A stretch of DNA of 64,000 bases. It comes from Petralouisia muris. Lineage in GTDB: Bacteria; Bacillota; Clostridia; Lachnospirales; Lachnospiraceae. The translations under genes were made by a program, and so were the position numbers. The notes under the pieces were generated by a model that saw only the letters and a list, made by a program, of their open reading frames with translations, did no database searches and was not told the origin of the DNA. Shown piece after piece: positions 27,911 to 37,138 of the stretch. The number at the start of each line of letters is the position of its first letter. Position 1 is the first letter of the stretch. The stretch is taken from NCBI RefSeq assembly GCF_004793545.1, contig NZ_SRYA01000020.1, positions 1 to 64,000 on the forward strand, in the 5' to 3' direction.

Positions 27911-28168
27911 ATGTTTCTAATTTCTAAAAAGCAAACCGCCCATGCGACTGCCTACTCTTCACTTTTAGATGACCTGGAAAAAGCCCAGTATGATTTGGCG
28001 CTTGCCTATAACCGTTTTGAAAATGCCATGGACCCGGACTTAATTGACTGCTGCATTTATCAGGTCAAAGCCCTGCAAATGCGTTATAAATTCCTGCTTA
28101 CGAAAGCGAAGCAGTTCGATGAAGAGGATTCTTATGCCAAGAATCCCCTTGAACTGTCAGAACCCTGA
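27911..28168 (+). CDS. DUF2508-family protein (YaaL-like)
   Basis: An 85-residue mostly helical cytoplasmic protein. The sequence LLDDLEKAQYDLALAYNRFE followed by AMDPDLIDCCIYQVKALQ matches the DUF2508 family, whose function is unknown but whose Bacillus member YaaL sits next to bofA. AAAGGAAAGGG precedes both ATG at 27905 and ATG at 27911; 27911 has the better spacing. Here it diverges from bofA. Its 3' end overlaps the convergent fliS gene by 37 bp. Confidence 0.8.
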   Translation: MFLISKKQTAHATAYSSLLDDLEKAQYDLALAYNRFENAMDPDLIDCCIYQVKALQMRYKFLLTKAKQFDEEDSYAKNPLELSEP

Positions 28169-28608
28169 AGGGTTTCTGTCAGGCTGCCTTTTTGGTAAGT
28201 CATGCCTGCAACCACCTGCTGCGTATGCTGCATCAGAGGTTCTGAAGTATCCTGTTTTGCCGCTTCCACAAAACCTTCATAGAGATTCTTCAGAACCTTC
28301 TGTGCGTCCTGAATATTCTGCAAAGTATTTTTACATACTGCCATTGCCAGAAGCTGATTCACAAACTGGTACAGAGGATATAATTCACCAGAAACAGCAT
28401 AAGTAAAATCCAGATCATCCATCAACCTGCGCACCACCTGCTCCGCTTTTCCCACGGCATTCTTAAATTCCTCATATTCCCCTGCTTCTTTGGCATTCTC
28501 AGCATCCTCAAGGTAAGCAAATAGAATGTCATATAAAATCACAATCATTTCCCCCCGGTTGCAGCAACTCAACCGGCGGGTAAATTCCTGCTTTTTTTCC
28601 TGTGTCAT
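28132..28608 (-). CDS. fliS: Flagellar export chaperone FliS
   Basis: A 158-residue helical chaperone that binds the flagellin C-terminus and prevents premature polymerisation. Order next to flagellin and the sequence MIVILYDILFAYLEDAENAK plus VVRRLMDDLDFTYAVSGELYPLYQF support FliS. The protein is about 25 residues longer than typical FliS; the extra C-terminus includes LTETLQGSDSSRGFLA. It begins 12 bp after the flagellin stop. The end overlaps the DUF2508 gene. Confidence 0.88.
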   Translation of the reverse strand: MTQEKKQEFTRRLSCCNRGEMIVILYDILFAYLEDAENAKEAGEYEEFKNAVGKAEQVVRRLMDDLDFTYAVSGELYPLYQFVNQLLAMAVCKNTLQNIQDAQKVLKNLYEGFVEAAKQDTSEPLMQHTQQVVAGMTYQKGSLTETLQGSDSSRGFLA

Positions 28609-28619
28609 AGGTTATCCCC

Positions 28620-30119
28620 CTACTGCAGCAGCTGCAATACCTGCTGAGGAAGATCATTTGCCTGTGCAAGTACGGAGGTAGCTGCCTGCGTCAATACATT
28701 GTATTTGGTATATTCTGTCATTTCCTCTGCCATATCCACATCTTCAATCCTGGACAGCGCCTGTGTCATGTTAAGCTCTGTTCCGTCCAGACTGCTGACC
28801 GCATAATCCAGACGATTCTGATATGCGCCGATACTGGAACGAACCTCACTTACCTTTGCAATAGCCCCGTCAAAGCTGGTAATGGCTCTGTCTGCGCCTG
28901 TAACGGTACATACATTCACTTTATCAATATAAAGTGTCTGGGAAGAAACCTCCGGAATCCGTACGTCCACTGTCTGATTCTCATTTGCCCCAATCTGAAG
29001 GGTCATAGTTCCGATATTGGTAACCTCCATATTCACTTCTGAACCTGGTGTAATCTGTCCGGGAATAACCTCAAACTTCATCTCAAATCCATTGCGATCC
29101 GAAATTGTCACATAATTGCCCTCTGCAAGGATCGTAGCCTGAGAGCCAAATCCCACACGTTCCTGCGGATTTGTGTTTGTGAGCGCAAATTCCACTTTCA
29201 CATCCTCTCCATGGGGCACATTCGGATTATCCTGCGGAATCCCAAGAAAGTTTGCAAGATCTGGGTCATCACATTTCAAATCCAGCTCTGCAGCGCTTCC
29301 ATATTCATCTGATACAAAAATCAGAAATCCTCCGTTTGTAACATCCGTAGGCACATATCCGGCATCCTCCGGTTTTCCAACCATTGTAGCGGGCGGCGTA
29401 GCTGTCGGCGGATTCTGCTGAGCAGAAACCAGCAGGTTCACTTCCCCTCGCTCAGCCCCCTCCCGCAGCTTCGTATATACTTCTTCAAAAGTATCACCCT
29501 GGGAAATTTCAACCTCAACCCCATTAATTGTAACCACGCCATCTGCCGGAGCTGTAGCTGTCGGCGCAATATTTACATTTCCTGCTACTACTGCATGAGT
29601 CGCATCGCTGGTAACTGTAATGCCGTAATCATCCGCTGTAACAGAGTCAGAAATATCCATCCTGCTGATTCCCCGGTTATCCGTAAATACCCGTTGATCC
29701 AACGTACCATCTAATAAATGCTTGGTATTAAATTCGGTGTCCTTGGAAATACGGTCAATCTCATCCCGCAAAGATGAAATCTCTGCCTGAATTGCCTCTA
29801 AATCATCCGGCGTATTTGTCTCATTTGCCGCCTGTACAGACAACTCCCTCATTCTTTGAAGCATTGCATGAACCTCTGTTAAAGCGCCGTCTGCAGTATC
29901 CAATACGGAAACTCCGTCAGAAGCATTTCTGGAAGCCTGCGCCAATCCTTTAATCTGCGCTTTCATCTTAGTTGAGATTGCCATTCCTGCCGCATCATCG
30001 GAAGCCCGGTTAATTCTATATCCGGTGGACAGCCGTTCAATGGAGCTGGATAAGCTTTTATCGGATGCTAATAATCTTTTGTTGGCAATAAGTGCTGACA
30101 TGTTGTGGTTAATTTTCAT
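28620..30119 (-). CDS. hag: Flagellin
   Basis: Filament subunit, exported by the flagellar type III apparatus. The 499-residue protein has conserved D0/D1 ends: MKINHNMSALIANKRLL with SIERLSTGYRINRASDDAAG at the N-terminus, and SRIEDVDMAEEMTEYTKYNVL with LAQANDLPQQVLQLLQ at the C-terminus. Residues about 165-380 form a variable domain (TLR-facing surface) that includes an apparent FlgL/Bac_rhodopsin-free beta-rich insert, larger than in minimal flagellins (about 270). GGAGAG precedes the ATG. It lies 83 bp downstream of the DUF6240-like gene, with fliS next. Confidence 0.95.
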   Translation of the reverse strand: MKINHNMSALIANKRLLASDKSLSSSIERLSTGYRINRASDDAAGMAISTKMKAQIKGLAQASRNASDGVSVLDTADGALTEVHAMLQRMRELSVQAANETNTPDDLEAIQAEISSLRDEIDRISKDTEFNTKHLLDGTLDQRVFTDNRGISRMDISDSVTADDYGITVTSDATHAVVAGNVNIAPTATAPADGVVTINGVEVEISQGDTFEEVYTKLREGAERGEVNLLVSAQQNPPTATPPATMVGKPEDAGYVPTDVTNGGFLIFVSDEYGSAAELDLKCDDPDLANFLGIPQDNPNVPHGEDVKVEFALTNTNPQERVGFGSQATILAEGNYVTISDRNGFEMKFEVIPGQITPGSEVNMEVTNIGTMTLQIGANENQTVDVRIPEVSSQTLYIDKVNVCTVTGADRAITSFDGAIAKVSEVRSSIGAYQNRLDYAVSSLDGTELNMTQALSRIEDVDMAEEMTEYTKYNVLTQAATSVLAQANDLPQQVLQLLQ

Positions 30120-30202
30120 TTTCTATCTCTCCTGTTCTCTTAAATCCTGCCATTTTTCCCAATCAACTGCAAAATCCGTTTTGCCCGTATCCTGGAGAAA
30201 AC

Positions 30203-33200
30203 TTATGGCTGCATGTTCTGTCCTGTCTGCTTTACCTCTTCTAAAAAGGCTCTGGCAACGCCGTACAACGTCCTTGTCTGCACCTGCTGCTCTTCTGCCG
30301 TCTGTTCTGAATCTCCCATTCCCTTTTCTTTGGAAAAAATATTGGAAAAATCCAGATGTTCACTGCAAATCATATTCATATCCCATGTCTGTCCCTCATC
30401 CTGGCTGACACGCTCCCGAAGGTTAGCTTCATGGTTTCTTAATTCTTCAATGGTTTCCGGAGAATCGGATACCAGATAACCCTTGATGGAGTCCTTCTGC
30501 ACCTGGAAGCTGGCAGATACTTTTCCCAATTTAGGGGTCTCAAAACAAATATCAACTCTGCCCCGCTCTCTCTTGCCCCGAACAATCTTAAGCTGAACAT
30601 TCGTCAACTCATCTGCCACCAATACAGGAACTGCATAATTCTCTTCTTTTGCCATCCGGGCGCCCAATTCAATCTGCTGCTGCATAATTTTCATATTCCG
30701 GATATCCAGGCTTCCCACATCCTCTGACTCTATCATGGTTTTCATGACATTCTCCGCCAGATCTGCCAGCTTTTCCTGGGCTTCAGCCATTTCTTCTGGC
30801 GTCTTTACTGCTTCGCCGAACTCTTTAATAATCTCTTCTTTTACTTCTTCAAAATTAACTTCCTTATCCAGATTCCTGGGATCGAACAAGGTCTTAAAGA
30901 TTCCGTTACGATTGTGAAGCATCTGGCTGGCTGCCATAATATTATAAGCAGTTACCGGCATATCGCGGCCGCTCAGCATTTGCAGTACCTGCGCCTCTGC
31001 TTCTTTGGCTCCGGCAAACTCTCGCAACTGTTCCTTGTAGTATGCCCGTTCCGCCTCTTCATCTGCCGGCGCTTCTCTCAATTGCCATAACAGTTCTTCT
31101 GGAGTCATCTCTTCCCAGGTCTTACCTGCGCCGCCGGCCTCAGCCTGCTGCAGTCCTTCCGGCGTGACCATATCAAAAGCTTCTTTGGCGCAATCAGTCT
31201 GATAAGCCGCTTCTATCTGCTGGGAAATGCTAAGCTCCTGGCTTTGAATTACATCCGCTTCCCCAAAATTATCATCTACGGATACATTAATCCCCGGATT
31301 CCGGTTGGTCCGTACCGCACTTAAAAGATTCTTCATCGTCAAATCTGCGCCCTGATGCACCAATGCTCCAACCACCGCTCCGTCTGTCTTATCAATCTGA
31401 TTCAGCAGACGGTAAATGCCTATATAACTATCCCGCTGCTCAGAAGTAATCTGCTGATTTTGTTCCAGCTTCCACAAATATTTGCTGAATTTCTCTTCGC
31501 TGGCATCCTCCATGCGGTTTTTAATTTCCTGCGCTTTGCTGTTTAATTGTTCCACATCCAGTTCCAGAGGATTCACCCCTTCCCGTATCATCTCCATTAC
31601 CACAGAAGGAGAAAGGTTCTGGAACATATTCTGTACTTTCTGATCAGCCGCTTTGATCTCTGCAATGGATTCTGGATTAATTTCCATCTGGTTATAGGCC
31701 AGAATCCGCACCGCCCGCTGATTGGCCTCTGTGGTTTCCAGTCCTAAATCCTTTAATATATCATCTACATTCCGGAATGCTTTCTGTATGGAATCGCCCA
31801 TATCTTTTCTGGGCTCCGTCCGAAGTGTCTCATAGGCCTCTCCTGCCCGTTCCATCTTTGCCTGCTCTGACATTCCTGTTTCGTGCATAGCAGGAATGCC
31901 GTCTTCATTGGTTCGTATATTTCCCAATATAGAAGCCGGAGCCTGAGCCAGTTCCCTGGTCTTTTCCATAGTCTGGGCAAAAACTTCTGTATTTTCCGCA
32001 GTAGCTGGAATACCGTTTTGGGACAGCAGACTTTTATAATACTGATCCTCTAAGGATTTTAATTGTTCTACCAATTCCTCCAGAGGCTTTGTCTCAATGG
32101 ATATCCCCTGTTTCAACAATGCATAATTAGCCTGGGCTGTCATCATCAGCCTTGTTTCCTCCAGCTGTCTCTTTGCTGTCAAAAATTCCATATCCTCCCT
32201 GGCATAATCAGGAACATCCTGAGGATTGGAAAAAGGCTGTCCGCTGTCCTTTCCCTGCTGCTTTTCTGTATTCTGAGCTGCCTGTAAATTCTCTATTGTA
32301 AGAGGAAGACCCTCCTGAACCACGCTCCATACCTGTGCCTCGGTAGCCTGGCTGACTGTCTGAGCGGCCTGTCTTGCCCTCTCACTGTCACTGTAGCCTT
32401 CTAAAACCACAGCATCCATGGGGCGGCCTCCCTCTGCAACTGCCTCCATCATGGCTCCAGCAAGCTGGTCTGGCTTAGGCGGAAGCTGCAAATTCTTCAA
32501 ATCCATGGCATACTTCAGATTTTCTTCTGTAAGTGGAATCTGATGATCCAGCATCCATTGGCTGCAGCCAATGGTCTCCTCATTCACGGAAAGACCTGAC
32601 CTGGAAATTATCTGCTCCACCTGCGCCCTCAGATTATCATCCACGAAAACGTCTGCCGCAGCGGCACCGGCCGTACCGTAACTGGTGCTGTACTGGGCTT
32701 TATAAAGATTCTCTACGGTAGGAGGAAGATCATGCTCCAACAGATATTTCACTGCTTCATCTGTGCAATTGACAAGATCGGCCGCCTGCTGCACCGTTTC
32801 CATGCAATCAGAAATATTTTCTTCAGTAGCCGGCAAATCCGCTTGCCGGAGCACTGCCTCTAATTGGCTTGCCAGACCCGGGCTTCCGGCTAACGCTTCC
32901 AGCTGCTCCTGGCTTAATTCATCCCCAAAGACACTGATATCCACGCCTGCTTTTGCCAGTTCCATTTTAATTTTATCAATTTCTGTCACAATGGTCTCAA
33001 TCTCTGTGCCATTTACAGAGAATCCATCTTCTCCCATTTTCTCACAGTCTTTTTCCGACATCGTATTGGATACAACTTCCATCTTCTGCTGCATCAGTTC
33101 TGTCTGGGCATTTTCCGCATCCTGCTGTATCTTCTCGATCTGGGATTCTGCCGGACATACCGGAACTTCCACCCTGGTCTGCTGCACCGATGTTACTCTG

Positions 33201-33328
33201 CCAGTATCCTTCTCTACCTGCTCTGTAGTTGTTTCCTGGGTGGTTACCGTAACGTTCCCCTTAATTTCCACATTATTATTTGTTCTGGTAATTTCTGCCA
33301 GATTACTGTTATCTATTCTTATATTCAT
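30203..33328 (-). CDS. DUF6240-like large flagellar-associated protein with FliK-like C-terminus
   Basis: A 1041-residue Gln/Glu-rich helical protein, probably not membrane-bound and lacking a signal peptide. The middle shows a recurring motif of pattern LPxTxENLxxA: DLPATEENISD, DLPPTVENLYKA, QIPLTEENLKYA, GLPLTIENLQAA, GIPATAENTEVF, and DMPVTAYNIMAA. The C-terminal region has PKLGKVSASFQVQ and SPETIEELRNHEANLRERV, which resembles the hook-length control domain of FliK. It sits directly upstream of flagellin and fliS. The DUF6240 label is from memory of Lachnospiraceae proteins in this position; the FliK-like reading is inference. Confidence 0.75.
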   Translation of the reverse strand: MNIRIDNSNLAEITRTNNNVEIKGNVTVTTQETTTEQVEKDTGRVTSVQQTRVEVPVCPAESQIEKIQQDAENAQTELMQQKMEVVSNTMSEKDCEKMGEDGFSVNGTEIETIVTEIDKIKMELAKAGVDISVFGDELSQEQLEALAGSPGLASQLEAVLRQADLPATEENISDCMETVQQAADLVNCTDEAVKYLLEHDLPPTVENLYKAQYSTSYGTAGAAAADVFVDDNLRAQVEQIISRSGLSVNEETIGCSQWMLDHQIPLTEENLKYAMDLKNLQLPPKPDQLAGAMMEAVAEGGRPMDAVVLEGYSDSERARQAAQTVSQATEAQVWSVVQEGLPLTIENLQAAQNTEKQQGKDSGQPFSNPQDVPDYAREDMEFLTAKRQLEETRLMMTAQANYALLKQGISIETKPLEELVEQLKSLEDQYYKSLLSQNGIPATAENTEVFAQTMEKTRELAQAPASILGNIRTNEDGIPAMHETGMSEQAKMERAGEAYETLRTEPRKDMGDSIQKAFRNVDDILKDLGLETTEANQRAVRILAYNQMEINPESIAEIKAADQKVQNMFQNLSPSVVMEMIREGVNPLELDVEQLNSKAQEIKNRMEDASEEKFSKYLWKLEQNQQITSEQRDSYIGIYRLLNQIDKTDGAVVGALVHQGADLTMKNLLSAVRTNRNPGINVSVDDNFGEADVIQSQELSISQQIEAAYQTDCAKEAFDMVTPEGLQQAEAGGAGKTWEEMTPEELLWQLREAPADEEAERAYYKEQLREFAGAKEAEAQVLQMLSGRDMPVTAYNIMAASQMLHNRNGIFKTLFDPRNLDKEVNFEEVKEEIIKEFGEAVKTPEEMAEAQEKLADLAENVMKTMIESEDVGSLDIRNMKIMQQQIELGARMAKEENYAVPVLVADELTNVQLKIVRGKRERGRVDICFETPKLGKVSASFQVQKDSIKGYLVSDSPETIEELRNHEANLRERVSQDEGQTWDMNMICSEHLDFSNIFSKEKGMGDSEQTAEEQQVQTRTLYGVARAFLEEVKQTGQNMQP

Positions 33329-33411
33329 ATCCGTGCCCCATTTTTTCTGTGCCTGATTTTTGATAATAACTATTTCGGATAAAAAACAAAGAAACTTTAG
33401 TAATTTTTCAC

Positions 33412-33440
33412 TTGTAATCAGAGGACATTTGTATTAAAAT
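33412..33440 (+). promoter_or_regulatory. Sigma-A promoter of the ferredoxin gene
   Basis: TTGTAA at 33412-33417 and TAAAAT at 33435-33440 are separated by 17 bases. It is 70 bp upstream of the ferredoxin start. Confidence 0.7.
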
Positions 33441-33509
33441 AAGGTTCAAAGCTACCATTTGATTTAGGAAGCTGATTTGAACATTCATATTATTAAGGAG
33501 GAAATTAAT

Positions 33510-33680
33510 ATGGCATACGTTATTAATGACGCTTGTGTAAGCTGTGGAACATGTGAAGGTGAATGTCCAGTAGGAGCAATCTCCGCTGGTGACGGCAAAT
33601 ATGAAATCGCTGCAGATACCTGTATCGACTGCGGAACATGCGCAGGCGCCTGTCCTACAGGCGCTATTGAGCAGGGCTAA
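33510..33680 (+). CDS. 2[4Fe-4S] ferredoxin
   Basis: A 56-residue clostridial-type ferredoxin, an electron carrier for pyruvate:ferredoxin oxidoreductase, hydrogenase and similar enzymes. Two CxxCxxCxxxCP motifs are visible: CVSCGTCEGECPVGAI and CIDCGTCAGACPTGAI. The start is the ATG at 33510 after AAGGAGG; an earlier ATG at 33477 is a leader reading. Strong promoter, strong site and terminator suggest high expression. Confidence 0.97.
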   Translation: MAYVINDACVSCGTCEGECPVGAISAGDGKYEIAADTCIDCGTCAGACPTGAIEQG

Positions 33681-33716
33681 TTTTTCTCGCTTTGCAGCAT
33701 AAGGCAGACTACATAA

Positions 33717-33753
33717 GGAGCTGACATCCTGGTTGAGATGTCAGCTCCTTTTT
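33717..33753 (+). terminator. Rho-independent terminator of the ferredoxin gene
   Basis: GGAGCTGACATC at 33717-33728 pairs perfectly with 33737-33748 over 12 bases, with an 8-base loop and TTTTT at 33749-33753. Confidence 0.95.
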
Positions 33754-33809
33754 AGATATGACAGCCGTAAAGATGATTGACAAATCAAATGACAAAGGGA
33801 ACACTCCCA

Positions 33810-34487
33810 CTACTCAGTGACTGTCAGATTTGGGCTCAGCTTCTTATCCTTTCCAAGTCTCTTTTCGGCTTCTTTCTTCTCTTTTTTCTCTCTGTGGAAC
33901 CGTTTGCTTTTCCGGGTGGCGCGAATCGCCTCATCCAGTCTGCGGAACCGTTCTTCCTCTGCTTCATCCTGCTCCCGCATCAGATAATTCATCTCTTTTA
34001 ACACCCGATCTCCTACCTGTACTCCTACCTCCTTTCCCAATGCCGGATTATTTTCTTCCATTGCCTGTTTTACAATGTTAAGCATCATAGACTGAAACTG
34101 TTCTAACTTCACCGTATTAGAAATCGGATTATTATGCTTTTCCACCATAGGTTTTGGAACTGTTTCCACATATTCTCGGTTCATCTGAATTACGTTATTC
34201 CCTCCTGTCTGCAGTTCTGCTGCCGGCTGACCTCCGTAAAACTCTCCGTTTCCCATGGCCGGCTGGCTGCTATGTATCATCATTCGAATGGCTTTCAGCT
34301 GATAACCCTGCTCTTTCCATTCTTTTATCTTTTGAAATTGCGCTATATTTTCTTCTGTGTAATAACGGTGTCCCATTTCGTTGCGGGGAATTGTAAGCTC
34401 CAGCTCTTCTTCCCAGTACCGCAATACGTGGGACTCAACATTTACAATGTTTGCCGCGTCCGAAATCATATAGCGTACATTTTCCAC
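33810..34487 (-). CDS. MerR-type helix-turn-helix protein
   Basis: A 225-residue DNA-binding protein. The N-terminal MerR winged helix runs to about residue 75 (NVESHVLRYWEEELEL is the recognition region; RYYTEENIAQFQKIKEW follows). The middle is not conserved. The C-terminal 50 residues are a very basic and charged coiled coil (REQDEAEEERFRRLDEAIRATRKSKR) like that in the RacA/DUF3967-type proteins of Firmicutes. The start is GTG at 34487, 7 bases after AGGAGG; an out-of-frame ATG lies two bases upstream. No effector-binding domain is visible. Targets are unknown. Confidence 0.82.
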   Translation of the reverse strand: MENVRYMISDAANIVNVESHVLRYWEEELELTIPRNEMGHRYYTEENIAQFQKIKEWKEQGYQLKAIRMMIHSSQPAMGNGEFYGGQPAAELQTGGNNVIQMNREYVETVPKPMVEKHNNPISNTVKLEQFQSMMLNIVKQAMEENNPALGKEVGVQVGDRVLKEMNYLMREQDEAEEERFRRLDEAIRATRKSKRFHREKKEKKEAEKRLGKDKKLSPNLTVTE

Positions 34488-34787
34488 ATTTTAACCTCCT
34501 TTTTGGGATTTGACTTCCGGTAGCCCGGACTGCCTGCTGCATGATTCATATCAATGCCAGCTTGTCCCTTTTTACTAATTCTATTTTAACGATTTCTATG
34601 CGCCGTTACAATCTTTTTTCATCGTGAAATAATGACAGCAAAAAACAGATATTCACACATTACGGAAAATATCTGCAAATTTTTACAGAATCTGCGCTGA
34701 AACAGAAAAAATATGAAAAATGTCACTTTACAAATTATAAAAAAAGCATATCATTCTTTTCTAAAATAATTTATTAAAGAGGCAGCT
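34488..34787. other. Intergenic stretch upstream of the decayed ROK gene
   Basis: 300 bases, AT-rich, between the divergently oriented MerR-like gene and the ROK pseudogene. It contains no gene I can support. AT-rich boxes are present but no promoter pair is convincing. Confidence 0.6.
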
Positions 34788-35890
34788 ATGGCAAATCCAT
34801 CCGTTAGAAAAATGTTACAAAATCCAAAATTCTCAACTATATTGTTAACAACAAAGCCGCATCAAAAGCTGAGTTGTCCAAAAATCTGAACTTAAGCATG
34901 CCGACAGTTCTCACAAATGTAAACGAATTACTGGAAAAAGGCATAATTGCCGAAACCGGAGAATACGCATCCACTGGCGGCCGAAAGGCCAAAAGCATAG
35001 AAATCAATCCCATGTACCGCTGCGCTATGGGAATAGTGATTACAGCCAATCATGTGGGAATGGTTCTGGTCAACCTGAAATATAAAATAAAAAAGAGGAA
35101 CGTGTGCGCCTTAAATTTTCAGAAGATATGTCATATTGCACTGAATTTTCACAAATGGCAGAAAATTTTCTGAAAGACGCCAAATATCAGGAAAAGCTTC
35201 TGGGAATTGAAATCTCCATTCTGGGAATTATCCATCAGAAAGAACGGTTTGTAATAAAATCCCATGCTTTGCAGTTGGAAAATTACAGCTTGAATTTTCT
35301 GGAGCAATCCTTTTCTATCCGGTTTACTTTGAAAATAACGCAAATGCGGCCATGATGGCCGAAAATTTGCACAAATACAAAAATGCTATTTATCTCTCCC
35401 TGAATCATACTTTAGGCGGAGCCTTCTGCATTGATGGAAAATTATTTCCAGGCCTGAACCAGAAGGCAGGAGAATTCGGCCATATGATACTGGTTCCCAA
35501 AGGACGGAAATGTTATTGCGGAAAACCGGGCTGTGCAGACGCCTATTGCGCCGCAAGCGTCCTTACAGACGGAGGACAGATCCCTCTGGAGCAGTTCATG
35601 GCAAAACTCCGGCAAAATGACCCTGCCGCCAAAAAGAAATGGGAAGATTACCTAGACAGCCTCGCCATATTGATTTCAAATTTACGCATGGCCTATGATA
35701 TAAATCTGATACTGTGCGGAGAAGCAGGAGGATATCTTTCCGAATATATGATTCCGTTAGGAGAAAAGGTATTATCCTATACTGGATTTGACCGTGACAC
35801 AAGATATTTGAAAAATTGCACTTACGCAAGAGAAGCCTCAGCCATCGGGGCTGCAAAACATTTTATAAAACTTAAAATAAAAGGAGGAAG
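34788..35890 (+). pseudogene. ROK-family regulator/kinase, broken by frameshifts
   Basis: Translation in successive frames recovers one ROK protein: an N-terminal winged helix (MANPSVRKMLQN; NNKAASKAELSKNLNLSMPTVL), a middle, and the ROK zinc-site C-terminus (GEFGHM, CYCGKPGCADAYC). At least three frame changes are needed, near 34830, 35095 and 35305, the first two in or next to A-rich runs. Such proteins repress sugar genes. The next gene begins at 35897 with AAAGGAGGA in the tail of this frame. All three genes of the cluster are broken. Confidence 0.85.
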
Positions 35891-35896
35891 CAGGTT

Positions 35897-36147
35897 ATGT
35901 TACAGCAGGTAATGACAAATCCAGTAAAAATCATTTTCAGAGAGGTACCGGTTCCAGAGCCAGAAGATCATCAGGTATTGGTTAAAATTATGAATATCGG
36001 AATCTGCGGCTCAGACATCCATGTTTATCATGAAAACATCCCCTTACCTCCTACCCTGTCACACAGAGCCACGAGGTGTCCGGAGAAATTACTAAAGTGG
36101 GGAAAAACGTTACTGAGTTCCACAAAGGACAAAAAGTAACCATTGAT
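35897..36147 (+). pseudogene. Zinc-dependent alcohol/polyol dehydrogenase, N-terminal remnant
   Basis: MLQQVMTNPVKIIFREVPVPEPEDHQVLVKI and GICGSDIHVYH are the N-terminal GroES-like part of a zinc-binding dehydrogenase of the sorbitol/threonine family. A frameshift near 36048 moves the reading to SHEVSGEITKVGKNVTEFHKG. The gene then breaks off near 36145, joined to the interior of a transporter gene. About 270 residues are missing. AAAGGAGGA lies before the ATG. Confidence 0.85.
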
Positions 36148-37138
36148 ATACCTGTATCAATATCCCCTATGGAACACTTTGCGGAGCAATGACCCAGGAT
36201 ATTGACGAGCGGACAAAAATCAATACCTCACGTTCTGTTGCCGCAATGATTGCAATCGGGATTATCAATATTATAACGGTTCCTCTTGTCAGCAAGCCTG
36301 GAAGCCGCAGCGCAAAAGACGGCTATCTTTTTGTGGCAATCATCTATGGATGCATTTTTGCCGCATGCTATTTCTTTTGTTTTGCAAAAACAAAGGAAAC
36401 TGTAACAACGCCGGAAAAGGAAAAATATCCATTAAAGTACAGTTAAAAGCAGTACTGCAGAACAGGCCTTATCTTCTGGCGCTGGCAGGACAGGTATTAT
36501 TCGGATTTACTCTTTATGGAAGAAACGCAGATGTATTATACTATTTTGCTTATGTAGAGGGAGACGCTTCCTATTATACAAGGTATTCCATGTGCATCAT
36601 TGTCCCATCTATCATTGGCGCCGCATGTTTTCAGCCGGTATTTTCCAGACTGAATAACAAAGGCCGAACAGCGTCTGTTTTCGCTTTACTCACGGGAATT
36701 GCAATGCTCTGCCTATTCTTCTTTAATGTGAAAGAATCGCCAATTGCATTTTATGCATTATCCGGAGTGACGCAATTTTTCTTTTCTGGATTTAATACTG
36801 CAATCTACGCCATTATTCCGGACTGTGTAGAATATGGGGAATGGAAGACAGAATTGAGAAATGATGGTTTTCAATACACCTTTATCTCTCTTGGAAATAA
36901 AATCGGAATGGCAATCGGCACCGCCCTTCTTGCCGCTTTACTGGGAAAATTCGGATATGTTGCAAACCAGCCCCAGAACTCTACTGTTCTTAGTATTATG
37001 AAGCATTCTTTTACTACTATTCCAGGAATCCTCTGGATTGTAACGGCTGTTGTACTGTACTTTTACCGATTGAATAAAAAGCGTTACAATGAAATTATAG
37101 AGGATCTGGAAAGCAGAAAGAATCAAAGTGTACGCTAA
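36148..37138 (+). pseudogene. GPH-type sugar:cation symporter remnant
   Basis: Starts inside a transporter at TCINIPYGTLCGAMTQD (typical of the GPH/MelB region before helix 4), continues as DERTKINTSRSVAAMI and a loop, then a frameshift near 36430 separates the two halves. The second half has six or so membrane segments, with FSGFNTAIYAIIPDCVEYGEWKT the conserved GPH signature. The N-terminal third is missing. It overlaps the convergent dnaB end by 4 bp. Confidence 0.88.

Noticed and set aside
34874-35173. Short open frame of 99 codons as an intact winged-helix regulator
   Set aside because: It is the middle part of the broken ROK gene, with the N-terminus and C-terminus continuing in other frames.
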